Positions 10,801-21,410 of a DNA stretch of 64,000 bases are shown piece by piece. The DNA is from Omphiscola glabra. Lineage: Eukaryota; Mollusca; Gastropoda; Lymnaeidae. Each line of letters starts with the position of its first letter. Position 1 is the stretch's first letter. Location of the stretch: the NCBI GenBank assembly GCA_964017045.1, contig OZ024808.1:22681418-22745417 (forward strand), in the 5' to 3' direction. The notes under the pieces were generated by a model. It ran no database searches, was not told the DNA's origin, and saw only the letters and a program-made list of their open reading frames with translations. The position numbers were made by a program, and so were the translations under genes.

Positions 10801-13195
10801 TGGGTCCGGACACCTCTTTTTTTCCACAAGAGTATCTGTTTATGCAATAAATCATGATGGCTGAACCTGGGAATGGCACATCAGTGCATATATCAGCACT
10901 TTGCTTTGGTCTGAAGAGTTTGTGCTAATGATTGGTTTCACTGAAAGATTTCTGGGAGCCTGAGGGATGGCTTATCTTTACCCAGTTAAGTGGATTAAAT
11001 TAAAGGCTTGTTCAAATTTAAAAACTTGGTAATTGGCACTTAACGTATTGTACATTTAGATTACCACAAAATAAAATGATTATTTTCTATGTCAGTTGTT
11101 ACAAATATACATTATAGATTTTAATAATTAAATATATTTTTTAATCCATATGAGAAAAAAATTTCTCTGAAGATTTCGGCCTAGTAAAACTCGATCCGTA
11201 TGTGGGAATTGATCCCTAATCCCCATGTGTGGTATTATCTAGCGTTAGCCACAAGACCACACAGACCATACAAGATCATATCTAACAGCCATATTTCAAG
11301 AGGAGGCAACTGGTAATTTTTTGCAGCTGTGCATCCAGGCCTAGGTCCATAGTTTTGCTAGGTTCACCGCTGCGGTGCACGCAGCCGCTTCTTACAAAAT
11401 ATGTACAGAATTTTCAAAATGTCTCAGAGAATATGTTTTATGTATCAATAGCATTAAAATATAATAAGCATCCTTAATATTTTTACAGGTGGCAGTGCAG
11501 CAAAATTTTTGTGCAATGGATTGCCTAAAGCTTGTACAGATTGGTCAAAATGGAGGATTTTCTTCTGTGATGAGAGACATGTCCCATTTGATGACCCAGA
11601 ATGCACTTACAGTATTTATAAATCAAATCTCTTCACAAAAGTCCCATTATCTGAAGAGCATGTTTTCCCTCTTAATCCTGATGTTTCTGGTTAGTTTTTT
11701 AAATACAAATTTCAACAATGGACAAATATTTATCATTTTGTTATCAACTTTATACAAAGCAACTCTTAATGTTAAAATTAACAGCATCTGCTTGGAGAAA
11801 TATTTCCTCCCCATGGTGTTATTCACTCATTTACATACAACAATGTGTACGTCATACCCATTCTTGTACAAATTATCCATGCTTGAATATATTACCCATT
11901 CTTCCTTGTAGTGGAGGATGCTGCAGAAGACTACGTGAGAAAACTTAGAACTGTGTTCACCGATGGTCTTCCAAGATTTGATGTGTTAGTTCTGGGGATG
12001 GGTCCTGATGGACACACCTGTTCATTGTTTCCTGGGCATCCTCTTTTAAAGGTTTATTTGTTTTGAGATTTAATTGAAGATTGCTTTTTATGTTCATCAT
12101 TCCATTCATAACTCGTTTGTTCCCATTTTTGTGATTCCTGTCTAATTTTACATAATAACTGGGTAGTGGGCTGGGTCTTTTTGTTCTTCTTTTATTTCCC
12201 TCATTGTAAAGGGATAAGAATGTTTTTGGTATGTTGATAATGTAATGTTTGAGCCAAAGACAGCAACGTTGATATTCACCAGGAAACAAGTAAAATTGCT
12301 GCAGCTATCAGTGATTCCCCCAAGCCGCCGCCAAAGCGTGTGACGCTGACATTCCCAACAATCAACAATGCTGTGTGTGCTGTGTTTGCATCATGTGGCT
12401 CCAGCAAGGCGGATATTGTGCAGGTGGGTCTAGTTTTTTATCTGGGATTAGCAGAGACCTTATTGAAGTTTGAAGTGATATTTTTGTTATGATTATAATA
12501 GTACCGGTATTCAAGTTTTGCTGTTGAACAAGAGGCTCTTTAAGCTTCACTTTGCAGAACAAGTTCACCAAATACCAGTGGGACAGGTTTGATTGTTTTT
12601 TTGGTGGGGGGCATTATGTTTTATTTATTTATTTATTTTTTTAATTAGTTGTTTTTGTGTTTTTTTTTTTTTAGTCTGTTAAAAATATTTGCCTAACATT
12701 ACCCTTGCTAGATATGAAGAAGAGCTGATTTTCAAAATGCTGTAGATCCATTTTTGGCATTCTGAGATTATTTAACTTTTTAGAAAAAAAACTACATACT
12801 GAGTTTAGAGAATTAAATAATTTTTAGACAAGAATAAAATAGGCATAAAATGTGTTTTGTAAATAAATTTTACCATGTCCTAAAGTTTTTTTTAAGTTAT
12901 TTTAAAAAATGGTGGATACCGCGTTTTGAAAATGAGCTCTTCATGTATTAACTTGGACTTACAGCAGCTTAAATAAGAAGTCCTACTTTTTAAAATTATT
13001 TTTACTATGAGGGGTGCTTCTCCTTAATCGGGGTCTCTTCTTTTTTTATACCATTTTATCTATCAGCAAATACTGGAGGATAAATCTGATAATCCACTTC
13101 CTGCTGCTAGAGTTCAACCTACCGATGGAGAAGTAATCTGGTTTTTAGACAAAGGTGCCGCCTCGAAGTTAAAGCAAGCTTCACAATTATTATGA
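4850..13195 (+). CDS. PGLS: 6-phosphogluconolactonase, five coding exons
   Basis: This enzyme hydrolyses 6-phosphogluconolactone to 6-phosphogluconate, the second step of the oxidative pentose phosphate pathway, in the cytosol. Coding exons are 4850-4976, 11489-11689, 11912-12051, 12283-12423 and 13067-13195. All have GT/AG borders and consistent phases (1, 1, 0, 0), giving 245 aa against 258 in human. Family signatures are intact: GFSGGS (40-45), [17 protein letters not shown] (about 67-83), [19 protein letters not shown] (about 137-155), [14 protein letters not shown] (165-178) and [10 protein letters not shown] in the last exon. The ATG has a favourable context (ACAAGATGG) and the N-terminus matches the length of the family. 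Intron 1 is 6.5 kb and full of repeats. The acceptor of exon 4 has a weak pyrimidine tract, but the reading frame leaves little doubt. The family and exon structure are secure; untranslated exons were not determined. Confidence 0.95.
5034..5182. repeat. Solitary copies of the GC palindrome repeat
   Basis: Three copies of a hairpin-forming core, such as CCACCGCGGCGGTG, lie at about 5035-5050, 5114-5130 and 5158-5168. They are associated with AAACCATGGACC-like sequence. This is the reverse complement of the unit in the 46-bp array at 9823-10220. They sit just inside PGLS intron 1. Confidence 0.7.
6576..6650 (+). promoter_or_regulatory. TATA box, hairpin and nearby splice donor in PGLS intron 1
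   Basis: A TATAAAT box lies at 6589-6595 inside an inverted repeat (CCGGTCA at 6576-6582 and TGACCGG at 6608-6614). About 25-30 bp downstream is an initiator-like TCTCAGAC. A strong donor GGTAAGTT follows, with the exon ending at about 6646. The region from 6430 is more GC-rich than its surroundings. This suggests a promoter with a very short first exon, on the same strand as PGLS. The product is unknown: a non-coding RNA, an alternative PGLS start or a mobile-element promoter are all possible. Confidence 0.35.
7511..8160 (+). ncRNA. Possible non-coding spliced transcript exons
   Basis: An acceptor-like TTTTTTCAATAG precedes 7511. The following 200 bp have no long reading frame and end in TTTTGTAAGTTGG (donor near 7722). 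Two further acceptors, CTTTCAGGTGGACAA at about 7880 and TTTTCAGGTGGACAA at about 8022, are followed by closely similar sequence; the second leads into two copies of ATCTGTTGCTGTGGAC. Together with the TATA element at 6589 these could be exons of a non-coding gene. I found no convincing snoRNA boxes. This is inference only. Confidence 0.25.
7770..8530 (+). repeat. Diverged tandem duplications
   Basis: Two units of about 125 bp (near 7770 and 7895) share TGGGAGATTTTCATTT and end in TTCAGGTGGACAA. Three further units at about 8115, 8280 and 8460 share a TTGTCAC or TTATCTG start and the block AGCTTTATTAGTTTAAAAG or close variants. The units are old and diverged. Confidence 0.5.
8790..9225. mobile_element. 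Miniature element ending in CCCTCTGGAGACG plus TTAA (possible piggyBac-type)
   Basis: The right part contains GGGCCGATAGATCGGCCC, an inverted sequence, followed by TTACGTCTCCAGAGGG and TTAA at about 9219-9224. A CCCT-initiated terminus next to TTAA fits piggyBac-type insertion. The matching left end was not found, so the limits are uncertain. The AATCATAGAAAGATAATC part near 8820 resembles dispersed invertebrate repeats. Confidence 0.35.
9823..10220 (+). repeat. 46-bp tandem array with a GC palindrome in each unit
   Basis: About 8.7 near-perfect copies of a 46-bp unit are present. The unit begins AGGCCAAAGTCCATGG, continues TTTTGCTAGGTACACC and ends GCCGCGGTGTGCGC. Each unit carries a near-palindromic ACACCGC-N-GCGGTGT able to form a hairpin. 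Copies differ mainly at the palindrome centre and at AAAGTCCATGG versus AAAGTCAATGG. The array lies within PGLS intron 1. Solitary relatives are at 5034-5182, 11335-11392 and near 35570. Confidence 0.95.
11335..11392 (+). repeat. Solitary copy of the 46-bp hairpin unit
   Basis: CAGGCCTAGGTCCATAG, TTTTGCTAGGTTCACCGC and TGCGGTGCACGCAG correspond block by block to the unit of the array at 9823-10220. This copy lies about 100 bp before PGLS exon 2. Confidence 0.75.
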
Positions 13196-14398
13196 TTTCT
13201 GTTTCTAATTTAAAAAATAATTTTTGCAATATCAATTATTATCTATCCAATTATGTTTTATAAAAAATTTTTACTTATAATTTGAGGTTTGCCATTGTTG
13301 ATGTATTTATATGGTTATTATGTCTACATTTTTATTGTTAAAGACTTGTGTCTTCATAACTTATAGAAATTATTTATATGTCACAAATGTGTTAAGCCAA
13401 CAGTCAACTGCAAATTGTTATTGATAATTTAATGTTATTGTTATTTAAATTTAAGCAAAATTCTCCAATAAATTACACATTGGTCTGTTGTTTTTTTTTG
13501 TTAGTGTATTTTATCATTTTATATGGTAATAAAGTATTTGTTAAAAGTAAATGTTATCTCTGTTTTAATATTTTTTTGTCTTTAGAAGAAATTCAGCTGG
13601 CCACCCTCTCACTCTTATGCAAGTACAGGTATTGCTTAACATTACCTCTGAAATAAATACAGACAGTAAGTTACTTGAGTAAGCATTGCTTAGTGGTTTT
13701 CTCTTTCAATATCCCTGTTTTTGGCTTTTGTTAAAAGGATGCTATCTCCAAATAATGGCAGGGAAAAAAATACATTTACCGTATTCTTTCGCTCATACAT
13801 TAACTTAACAAGTGCTGGCTCTGGTATGGAGGAAACAAAGGAAAACTATAAAAACTGGGCTGTTGGAATTGGTTTTTTAATAAGCAGATGTCACTCAAGA
13901 TTTACGCAATTCAATACTGTTTTAAGCTCCATCACGTTGTACCGTGAAGTTGGATGTAAGGTTTAGTGAAGAGAGCGGTGCAGTTGGATGTAAGTGTAAG
14001 GTTCAGTGAAGAGAGTGCATGTCATGGCTTGCCTGTTACATAATCCTACTTCACTGGGTACAGCTGACTTCTCAAGTTGAGTTTGTTGAGATATTATGAT
14101 AATCTTTTTGGAGTTGTTGCACTCTTTTTAGAGATCATATCACTGGAATATTAGCAGTCATCTTTTAATCTCTATCCGTTCATCCAGTCCTGGTTTTCAA
14201 CACCCAGTCACATCTCAGATATCACACTGTAGCCAGGCAGTCCCCATTCTACATTATGCTAGATCGTGTTTATTATGATTCAGCATAATTGTCGCACACA
14301 TGGCTCCCCCCTCATCATACATCACCATGGCCATTTTAAAATCCCCTTAATTTGATCGCACATGGAAAAAGATATAATAATTATTCTTTTGCCGATTT
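13196..14398. other. PGLS 3' region and intergenic DNA
   Basis: AATAAA-like signals occur near 13468 and 13652, either of which could end the PGLS transcript. A diverged direct repeat of about 45 bp containing GTTGGATGTAAG lies at about 13940-14020. No other gene is recognisable. Confidence 0.4.
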
Positions 14399-17300
14399 TT
14401 ATCTCCTTTTTGTGTCATCCCCATTTAAAATGTCTATGCCCTCCTCCTGTGCCATGGACAGCAGTGCCCTGTATCTCTCCAGAGCAGACTCATGTTTCCT
14501 GATGTTGTCCTCACATCTACAGATGAGCTCCTTTTGAGCTTCCAGTGCCAGCTGGCGTCTCTTTGTGGCAAGTATTTCTCGAAGGTTGTCTGGAAAAAAA
14601 GTGTTCAATAATTATATAAATTTACCTCGCCCTTGTGACACATCCTACCCAAGAATGAGAGAGTTAGCGTTCTTTGATACTGGGACAAATAGAGTGGATT
14701 GTACTTTGTAATAGCGCCAAAATTATGGGAAAGTTTGCCCCAGTCTTTGAAGGAAATTAAGAATGACCAAAAAAAAATCATTTAAAAGATATTTAAAAAC
14801 ATTTTTTTTCTTTAATTAGATTTTAGGACATCAGAGTGCCTTGAGCAAGCTAGAATAGCGTGGAGACAAGGGCCATACAAGTAATCTATCATTATCATCA
14901 AAACATGGGCGCGATCACTGACCGTAGAACATGTAGACCAGCGGTTCTCAACCTGTGGGTCGCGACCCCTTTGGCGGTCGAACGACGCTTTCACACGGGT
15001 CGCCTAAGACCATCGGAAAACATATTTACTCTACAGTTTTGAATTTGGATGAAAATAATTTGTGGTCGGGGGTCGCCAGGACATGAGAAACTGTATAAAT
15101 GGGTCACGGCGTTAGGAAGGTTGAGAACCACTGATGTAGGCTATACTGTGGTCGGAAGCGCTGTGACGTTTTAGTACTTTTAGTGCAGAGCACGGTGATA
15201 TAAAGCTGCTGCTTTGGCAGATACCCGGATTGAAAAATAATTGTTTAAAATGTCGAAACTAACCAGACACTTGACATTATATTTTTAAAATATAAAAATG
15301 TATTCACACCTCTAAATCTACCGGGTTAGGCTCTAGAGGTGCCAAACATGAGGTTCCAGTTATGCTATAGTTGTGCCAAGCAAGAGCTGCGCCCGAGAAA
15401 AGTAATCTAAATTTTTGCGCCCACTTTCAAAAAAGTATACACCAATACACATATTTTGCATGAACAATGACCATTTTTGTGTTATTGTTATTAGGCACCC
15501 GGGTCCTACGCCCCCCCCCCCTCCACCAGCACTGGCTTTGGTTTCCTATTTGAATAAACTGATTCGTAATTTTTTCAAAATTTAAAACACATCGTCGTGT
15601 CTGTTTAACATGGTTTTAACCTTCGGATCCTACTTACCAGGATGTTTCAATTCATCGTATCCATTGCTGGGTTTAGGCGAGCGCCCTGTGAATCCCGCCC
15701 TCTCGCTCAGGTCCTCGATGTCTGGTTGTCCACTAGGTACTTCGCTGCGCGTGCTTCGAGGTGACACAATGTGATGACTTTTAACTTCCGGTTGATAATT
15801 ACAGTCTTCCACAGAGTTTACAGTCATCGTCATCCTGCCGTCCAAGCCACGAAATAGTTTATTCGGCGACACGCAGACGGGATTCTCTCCGCGCGCCCGA
15901 TTGCTGGCGACACTATCTTGCTCTTCCCGGACTGAGCGGTACGTCTCATGCAGCTGCATCTGACTGAGCACCGAATCGACGTCAAGTATACTCTGGCTGC
16001 GAGCGGCCGATTGTGGCTTACTGTGGGAAGACCACACATCTTTGAGTCTCGGGTCTACAGACGACCCTGATCTAAAAACGTCCACCTTTTTCGTGACGGG
16101 CGCGACACAGCGACTAGATTTGTCCGCCTTGCCGCCCGCCTTCATGTATGTTTCACAAATATCTTTATACATCTCATGCTTGGCGTCTAGCGGCTTCAAG
16201 TTCCCTCCATCTTCTGTCCTGGGCATTTGGTCACGGCGCTCTCGTCTTTCTGTGGACTTTTTGCCGTATCGTTTGACGAAGCGGTCACTGTGAACGGGGT
16301 CGACGTTTAGACTTAACGTGTCGTCGTTCGTGTTAAAATCGTGTGAATTACCCGGAGATGTTAACTTATGCTGACGATCTTTTGAAGATTTTTTCTGCGA
16401 CGTTTTTTGCATTTTTTCCCCCAGGAGACTCTCTCTGGTTCTCATCCACTCTTCCAAAGGTACAATTTTGTAGTTGCCTTTGACCTGAGATCGAGCAGGG
16501 GCGGCACCCCGTGTCCGTGCAGCGTCTTTGTGGTCCGCTTCGTAAGAGGAAAAAATAGAACTCTTACTGGAGATCACTTCGGGCACGTTGGAGCCGGAAG
16601 TACAGGCCGAAGGTGGAGTCAAGTCACCTATGGCGTTGCTGCTGGTGTTCTTAGCAGTGTTCACCTGCCGGGGAGTACCATTCGGCTTCCCTGGACAGTA
16701 ATTTTGATTTAATCCCAAATTATACATTAGTGGATCACATGGCCTGAAGAGTTCTCGCGAAGGCTTTTGCGCCTTTTTGTGAGAATCCACCTCCTCTATA
16801 TCTGAGCTGTAACCTGTCTCATTAGTCGGGGTCATCTGTTTTTCGATGTCCTTACTTCTCAGCCTGCCGACAAATTTATCAAGATTGGGATATTTAATTC
16901 TCAAGTCTTCACCCCACTGATCTCTGATGCTCTGTATTAATTCTTGATTGCGTCTATTGGCCACAGGCTTCGGGGAATGTTCTGTTTTTGCTCTGGAAGA
17001 ACTCACCGTATTGTCTCTGTGCGAACTATTGTTGCCGATGACCTTATTAAACGTGGGAGCCGACTGTTCCCTGTAAACAGCTGATGAAGATCTAGAAAAA
17101 TGTTGAGAGTAATTCGTTCGTTTCGGTGACTTGCTTCCACGAATGGGTGCCGATGACCCACTTTTAACGGAACCAGCCTCGGGACTCGTTGCGAGTTTTT
17201 CACAGTGAGAAATTCTGTTCCTGGCCATCTTTGACCACAACTCTTCATCGCCAATGTCCACAGTGTTGGGCGCAGGGCTGGGCTCACCGGACACCATCCC

Positions 17301-19529
17301 ATTGCCTGTTTTACCAGACTTGCCAGTTGTACCAGACTTCCTTACTGCCGGCCCTCTTGTGCCGTAGAGTTGAACACTGCAAACAGGAGCAGATCTCTCG
17401 AGCGGCACTGAGCTCGCGGTAACTTCCCCCGGTTTAACTCTCAACTGTGGCTCTGAACGGCTCGGATTTGGCTGCCATTTTGTCTGCTTCATTTTCTTCG
17501 CCCTCTTCTTCGATTTTTCGACATTGGGTTTCAGCTCCGCCACTTCCGGTGGCTTTGCTGTCACGTGATGCTGTTTTTGAATCGCACCACCCCGCCTTGC
17601 GTGTGCGCCATCTTTGATAAACTTGTCCATTGTTCTTGACTGTATTCCTGTCATCCTGTCTATAATCGGCTTCGGACTTTTCACGGCTCTTGAATCTGCA
17701 AGGACGGCCTCTTTCATCGAACCTATAGCCTGGTCGCTCTTCCCACAGTCACCTGGCGCCAACGGTGCGACATTTCTCTGACCCCAATTTCCCGCGTTGA
17801 CCTGAAAAGGTTTGTCTCCATGCAAAGACACAGACTTATCGTTCTTGATGCTCGTCAGGCTGTAATGGGACAGAATTCTGTCATTCAGGCGATCCTTGAG
17901 TTCGCTAGCTTTTAATTCATTCTGACCAACGCCTGATTTTTTGGCGCGAGCAGCCGCTAGAGTTTTTGCAATATAATTTGTCGACTTAAAATTATTCACC
18001 GTCACCGGTGCGCTGTTTGGTGTGTCTTTCCTTTTCGGCGACACTTTAGGGTTAGCACTACCCAGCGAGGAGTTGATCATTTCTTTACCTTCTTTCTGTG
18101 TGATATTAGGTCGACTGACAACATCGAACGAGTTACTTGTTTTAAAGACATCGCTCAAAGCCTTTCTGCTACGATCAAGGCTCCTGGAATACGAATTGAA
18201 CGCTTCCTCGACGCTCTTCCTGGCACTGTCCTTCCCATTTCCGCTTTTGTCTACCGAGCGGGGATTTATTTTTAGATCATAACCGAAGCTTTGCGCCCGC
18301 TGGGCGGGGGCGCCCTGCGACGACGCACACGTCACGGATTTACTGGACGACGCCTTCTTCCGTTCAGCTTTCTTGACGTGTGGGTTGTCGTGTAAAACGA
18401 AGTTGCTCGTGTTTTTGCCGAATGTCTTTGCCGCATTCGTTTCGCCAACCAGCACAAACCCTTTGGTGTCCCCTTGTACATTCTTGCTCTTTTTCACGCC
18501 TACGTCATTCTCGTTCAACTTCACTCCGATGCATTTCTTCACTGGAACCACGCCGAGTTCTGCGGCTAAGTCACTTTTAGTTTTGTCTCGGCCCGGCGGC
18601 GTTCTTACCACTGACGTGGGATCTATTTTTAGATCGCAAACGGAACTCTTACTCTCCCTCGCGGGCGCGCTGCTCTTGGGCGAAGAGAGCGCTGTCGCAC
18701 TGGATGACGATTTCTTGCGGTTTTGCGGTTTCTGCGGGTCAACGATGGTCTCTATATACCTCGGCCTGATCTCCAGCAGTTCGTTCACCCCCTTCTGTCC
18801 ACCCGTAGGTCTTTCGCTCGGGAACCTCAGCGAATCCTTCTCGACATTTTTGTCGTGGCGCACGCGACTTATCTGCGCGTTGATCTCCCCGACGTCTGTC
18901 TTAACATAAGAGCCGCTAGTCGACATTTTTAACATGTCCGACGATTTACCCGGGTTTCCTACTCTTGACTCCGCAGATTTCTTGGTGAAAATGGATTCTT
19001 TCACCTTCAAGGGAGCGTCGGGGGCTCCGGAGATCTTTTCGAGCATGGACATATTCTTGTTCAGCCATCCCTCCATTTCTTTAGAGAGTCGCGCCTCCTG
19101 GGCTGACGATCCTTTATTCCCCTTCACCGCTTTTAAACCAATTTTGGCAGGTTCCGATTTCACACCTGCTTCATCCAACTTTGAAGATTTCTTGGCGCTC
19201 GCAAACGCAATCTCGTTTGCCGTTTTCAACTCGTTTTTTACATTTTTGACAATGGCGTGGACTGGATCATCTTTCATCGTCTGTGCGCTACGGGGTTCCG
19301 ACAGCTTGCTCCAGTCTTTGTAAGCGTCTTTGCCTGACACGGGGTAGTACTTCTGCCGCGCACTCCCCGCACTTTTGGCGCGGCTCTGCTGTCGCATGGC
19401 ATCTGTGACGTTCTTCATCCTGGCAATCCAGTTTTGAGATTCCTCGGGTTTTTGTTTGGGACTTGAACTTTGGGTCTTCTTTTTGCGTTTCCCGCATCCG
19501 AAGAGCGCCTCCTGTCGAGCACACTGCAT
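14399..19529 (-). CDS. Large disordered, basic, Ser/Lys-rich protein, two exons
   Basis: I do not recognise this protein. The main exon is a single open frame from ATG at 19529 to a donor at 15638 (CATCCTG followed by GTAAGTA, phase 1). It joins an exon at 14589-14399 with acceptor TTTTTTTCCAG, giving about 1360 aa. Residues 1 to about 1290 are low in hydrophobics and rich in Ser, Lys, Pro and Gly, with many SP/TP sites, so probably mostly disordered. More ordered patches include RIKYPNLDKFVGRLRSKD and VPLEEWMRTRESLLGEKM. The last exon encodes a charged helix (LREILATKRRQLALEAQKEL onward) that looks like a coiled coil. The exon is clearly more GC-rich than the AT-rich flanks, and a 3.9-kb frame there cannot be chance. 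Further 5' exons are possible because an AG acceptor lies at the proposed start. A cytoskeletal or scaffold role would be a guess. Confidence 0.85.
14939..15133 (+). mobile_element. SPIN-like hAT miniature element
   Basis: A 195-bp element starts CAGCGGTTCTCAACCTGTGG and ends GGTTGAGAACCACTG, giving inverted termini. It is flanked by an 8-bp target duplication with one mismatch (ATGTAGAC at 14931-14938, ATGTAGGC at 15134-15141). Inside are TCGCCTAAGACCATCGGAAA and GGGGGTCGCC, which I recognise as SPIN (Space Invader) hAT sequence. It has no transposase. It lies in the intron of the large disordered-protein gene. Confidence 0.9.
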
Positions 19530-20330
19530 TCATAAGTTTATATCATACATTTGAGAACACAAAACATATAGTAAATTTATAAAAATCATACAGTAAATGC
19601 GTAACAAATAATACAAACCATTTAGTAAATGTTTAACAACTAAAAATATTATATGATGTTTAACAAATAAAATTCATATTGTAAATCTATAACAAATTTC
19701 TTTAAAAAAAAGTATCAAAGATCGCAAAGAGCAAGATAGATTTATTTAAATATATAAAGAAGAGACCCCATCTTTATCTTGAGTTGCTGTTCCTAATAAT
19801 ACAATGATTGGAATAAATTAATTAGCAAATTTATTTACAGGAAATTTTTTTAGTCCTTTTAGTTTTAGTCAAATTATTGGCTTTATAGCATTCTATTTGA
19901 TCTCCTTTAATTTAAGGTAGCCATCTGGCCCAAATATGGGCGTGCTTGCTTCGAAAGTATATATAGAAACAGTGGCTTGCTGCCCTTCAAGCACGGCACG
20001 GGCTTAGGGCTTGTAGTGTAGAGGAAGGGGTGATTTAAAAAAAGGGGGGGGGGTGCATTGTTGGTCCACTGTCGATTCCAAATAGGGATAATGCATGATG
20101 TGTATTCACTATATTTTAAGTTTAAGGTTTTTTTTTAGTGTGATGGGTGGCAAATCAAGGACAGCCCCCACCCCGCCCGGGGGGGGGGGGTCACAAACTC
20201 AAGCTACTCGGCTGCTTTCGAGTCCAACTAACATTACAAATTACAACATATATAATATGACACAACATACGCGATATTTTTTGGCTATTTTTAAAGTCAT
20301 TGCATGTTTATATTTTTAGTATGAATTTAT
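19530..20330. other. AT-rich intergenic DNA
   Basis: Upstream side of the large minus-strand gene. Diverged AAATTTATAACAAAT-like repeats occur at about 19570-19700, with G- and C-tracts near 20045 and 20180. No gene or clear promoter is visible. Confidence 0.45.
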
Positions 20331-20332
20331 TC

Positions 20333-20336
<4 letters not shown>

Positions 20337-20371
<35 letters not shown>
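20337..20371. repeat. (AT)n microsatellite
   Basis: About 17 uninterrupted AT dinucleotides. Confidence 0.95.
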
Positions 20372-20374
<3 letters not shown>

Positions 20375-20439
20375 ACCATTACGTCCCATCACATTTTGTT
20401 CATAATTAAGAAGATATTTAAAAAAAAAAGACTCTAGGA

Positions 20440-20628
20440 CAGGGGTTCTCAACCGTCTTAATGCCGCGACCATTTAATATGGTTCCTCATGTTGTGGTGA
20501 CCACCCCAACCATGAAATTATTTTCGTTGCTACTTCGTAAATATGTGTTTTCCGATGTTCTTAGGCGATCCCATTGCAAGGGTCGGTCGACCAACAAAGG
20601 GTTGCGACCCACAGGCCGAGAGCCGCTG
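20440..20628 (-). mobile_element. Second SPIN-like hAT miniature element
   Basis: A 189-bp element starts CAGGGGTTCTCAACC and ends in GAGAGCCGCTG. The flanking 8-bp duplication has one mismatch (CTCTAGGA at 20432-20439, CTGTAGGA at 20629-20636). Internal blocks such as TTCCTCATGTTGTGGTGACC and AAATTATTTTCGTTGCTAC are ones I recall from SPIN elements in mammals. Compared with the copy at 14939 it is in the opposite orientation. It has no coding capacity. Confidence 0.88.
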
Positions 20629-20841
20629 CTGTAGGAAGACCTAGCAGAACGGACTGAGGTCCTGGCAAGTTAAATAACAGGCCATAAAATTGACCACAAG
20701 CAGTTCAATGACATTTTTTCCTCTGGCACGGACAAAATAAATTTTTGTAAAAACTTTTGATCAAAAAAATTATTTTCGTTGGTGTTCAATTGCTATTGCA
20801 TAATGTTCACACCCTTGTGTGGTAAAAAGTGAGTCACTTCA

Positions 20842-21060
20842 ATCAGAGCCGTCGTGCGGGCCCTGCCACCCCTGCCGCCCCGCAACCCCTGCCACCCCGC
20901 CACCCCTACCTCCCCGCCACCTCGGATATTTAAGGGGCCCAAAATTGTGATGTGGAAAAAAAATTAAACTATTATCTTTACGTGCAGAAAAAGGGGGGTT
21001 GGGGGGGCACAACATTGAAAAGTTACAGGGCGCCTCCAAAAGTCACGTGACGGCTCCGAT
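20842..21060. mobile_element. Miniature element with GAGCCGTC inverted ends
   Basis: ATCAGAGCCGTCGTG at the left and CACGTGACGGCTCCGAT at the right form imperfect inverted termini. They enclose about 220 bp with C-rich and G-rich tracts. No convincing target duplication was found, so the exact ends are uncertain. Confidence 0.5.
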
Positions 21061-21254
21061 TTTTGTGGTCATTCAAATCATGTTTTTTTTTTTTTCGAAT
21101 AGTCATCATATCGTACAAAACTGTTATTGAATGGTAAGTGGGCCTACATCACAAAATGGATCTTGTTAAGCTGAAAAGTTGACTTTTACGCAGTTGTTTT
21201 TCATAAAGTAAACATTCCAGCCTTTTAAGGCTCTGACCACCGGGTCACGGTCAC

Positions 21255-21276
21255 TTCTATGTGACGTCACATAGAA
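21255..21276. promoter_or_regulatory. 22-bp perfect palindrome centred on TGACGTCA
   Basis: TTCTATGTGACGTCAC followed by ATAGAA is a perfect 22-bp palindrome containing the CREB/ATF consensus TGACGTCA at its centre. It lies about 300 bp from the candidate secreted-peptide exon, on its 3' side. Whether it is a working CRE or just an element arm is unknown. Confidence 0.4.
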
Positions 21277-21296
21277 CTTAAAGTAAGCCCCCTACT

Positions 21297-21369
21297 CAGT
21301 GGCGTAGCTAGGGTTGGTGTCACCCGGTGCGGTCCATGCACTCCCGCCCCGTCCCTAGCTACGCCGCTG
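21297..21369. mobile_element. 73-bp foldback element with GGCGTAGC ends
   Basis: CAGTGGCGTAGCTAGGG at the left pairs with CCCTAGCTACGCCGCTG at the right, leaving about 40 bp between. The flanking octamers CCCCTACT and CTCCGACT match at 6 of 8 positions. It shares its termini with the element at 43124-43284. Confidence 0.6.
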
Positions 21370-21410
21370 CTCCGACTGATCTTGTCGCGGGTTTCACTCT
21401 CACCGTCTTG

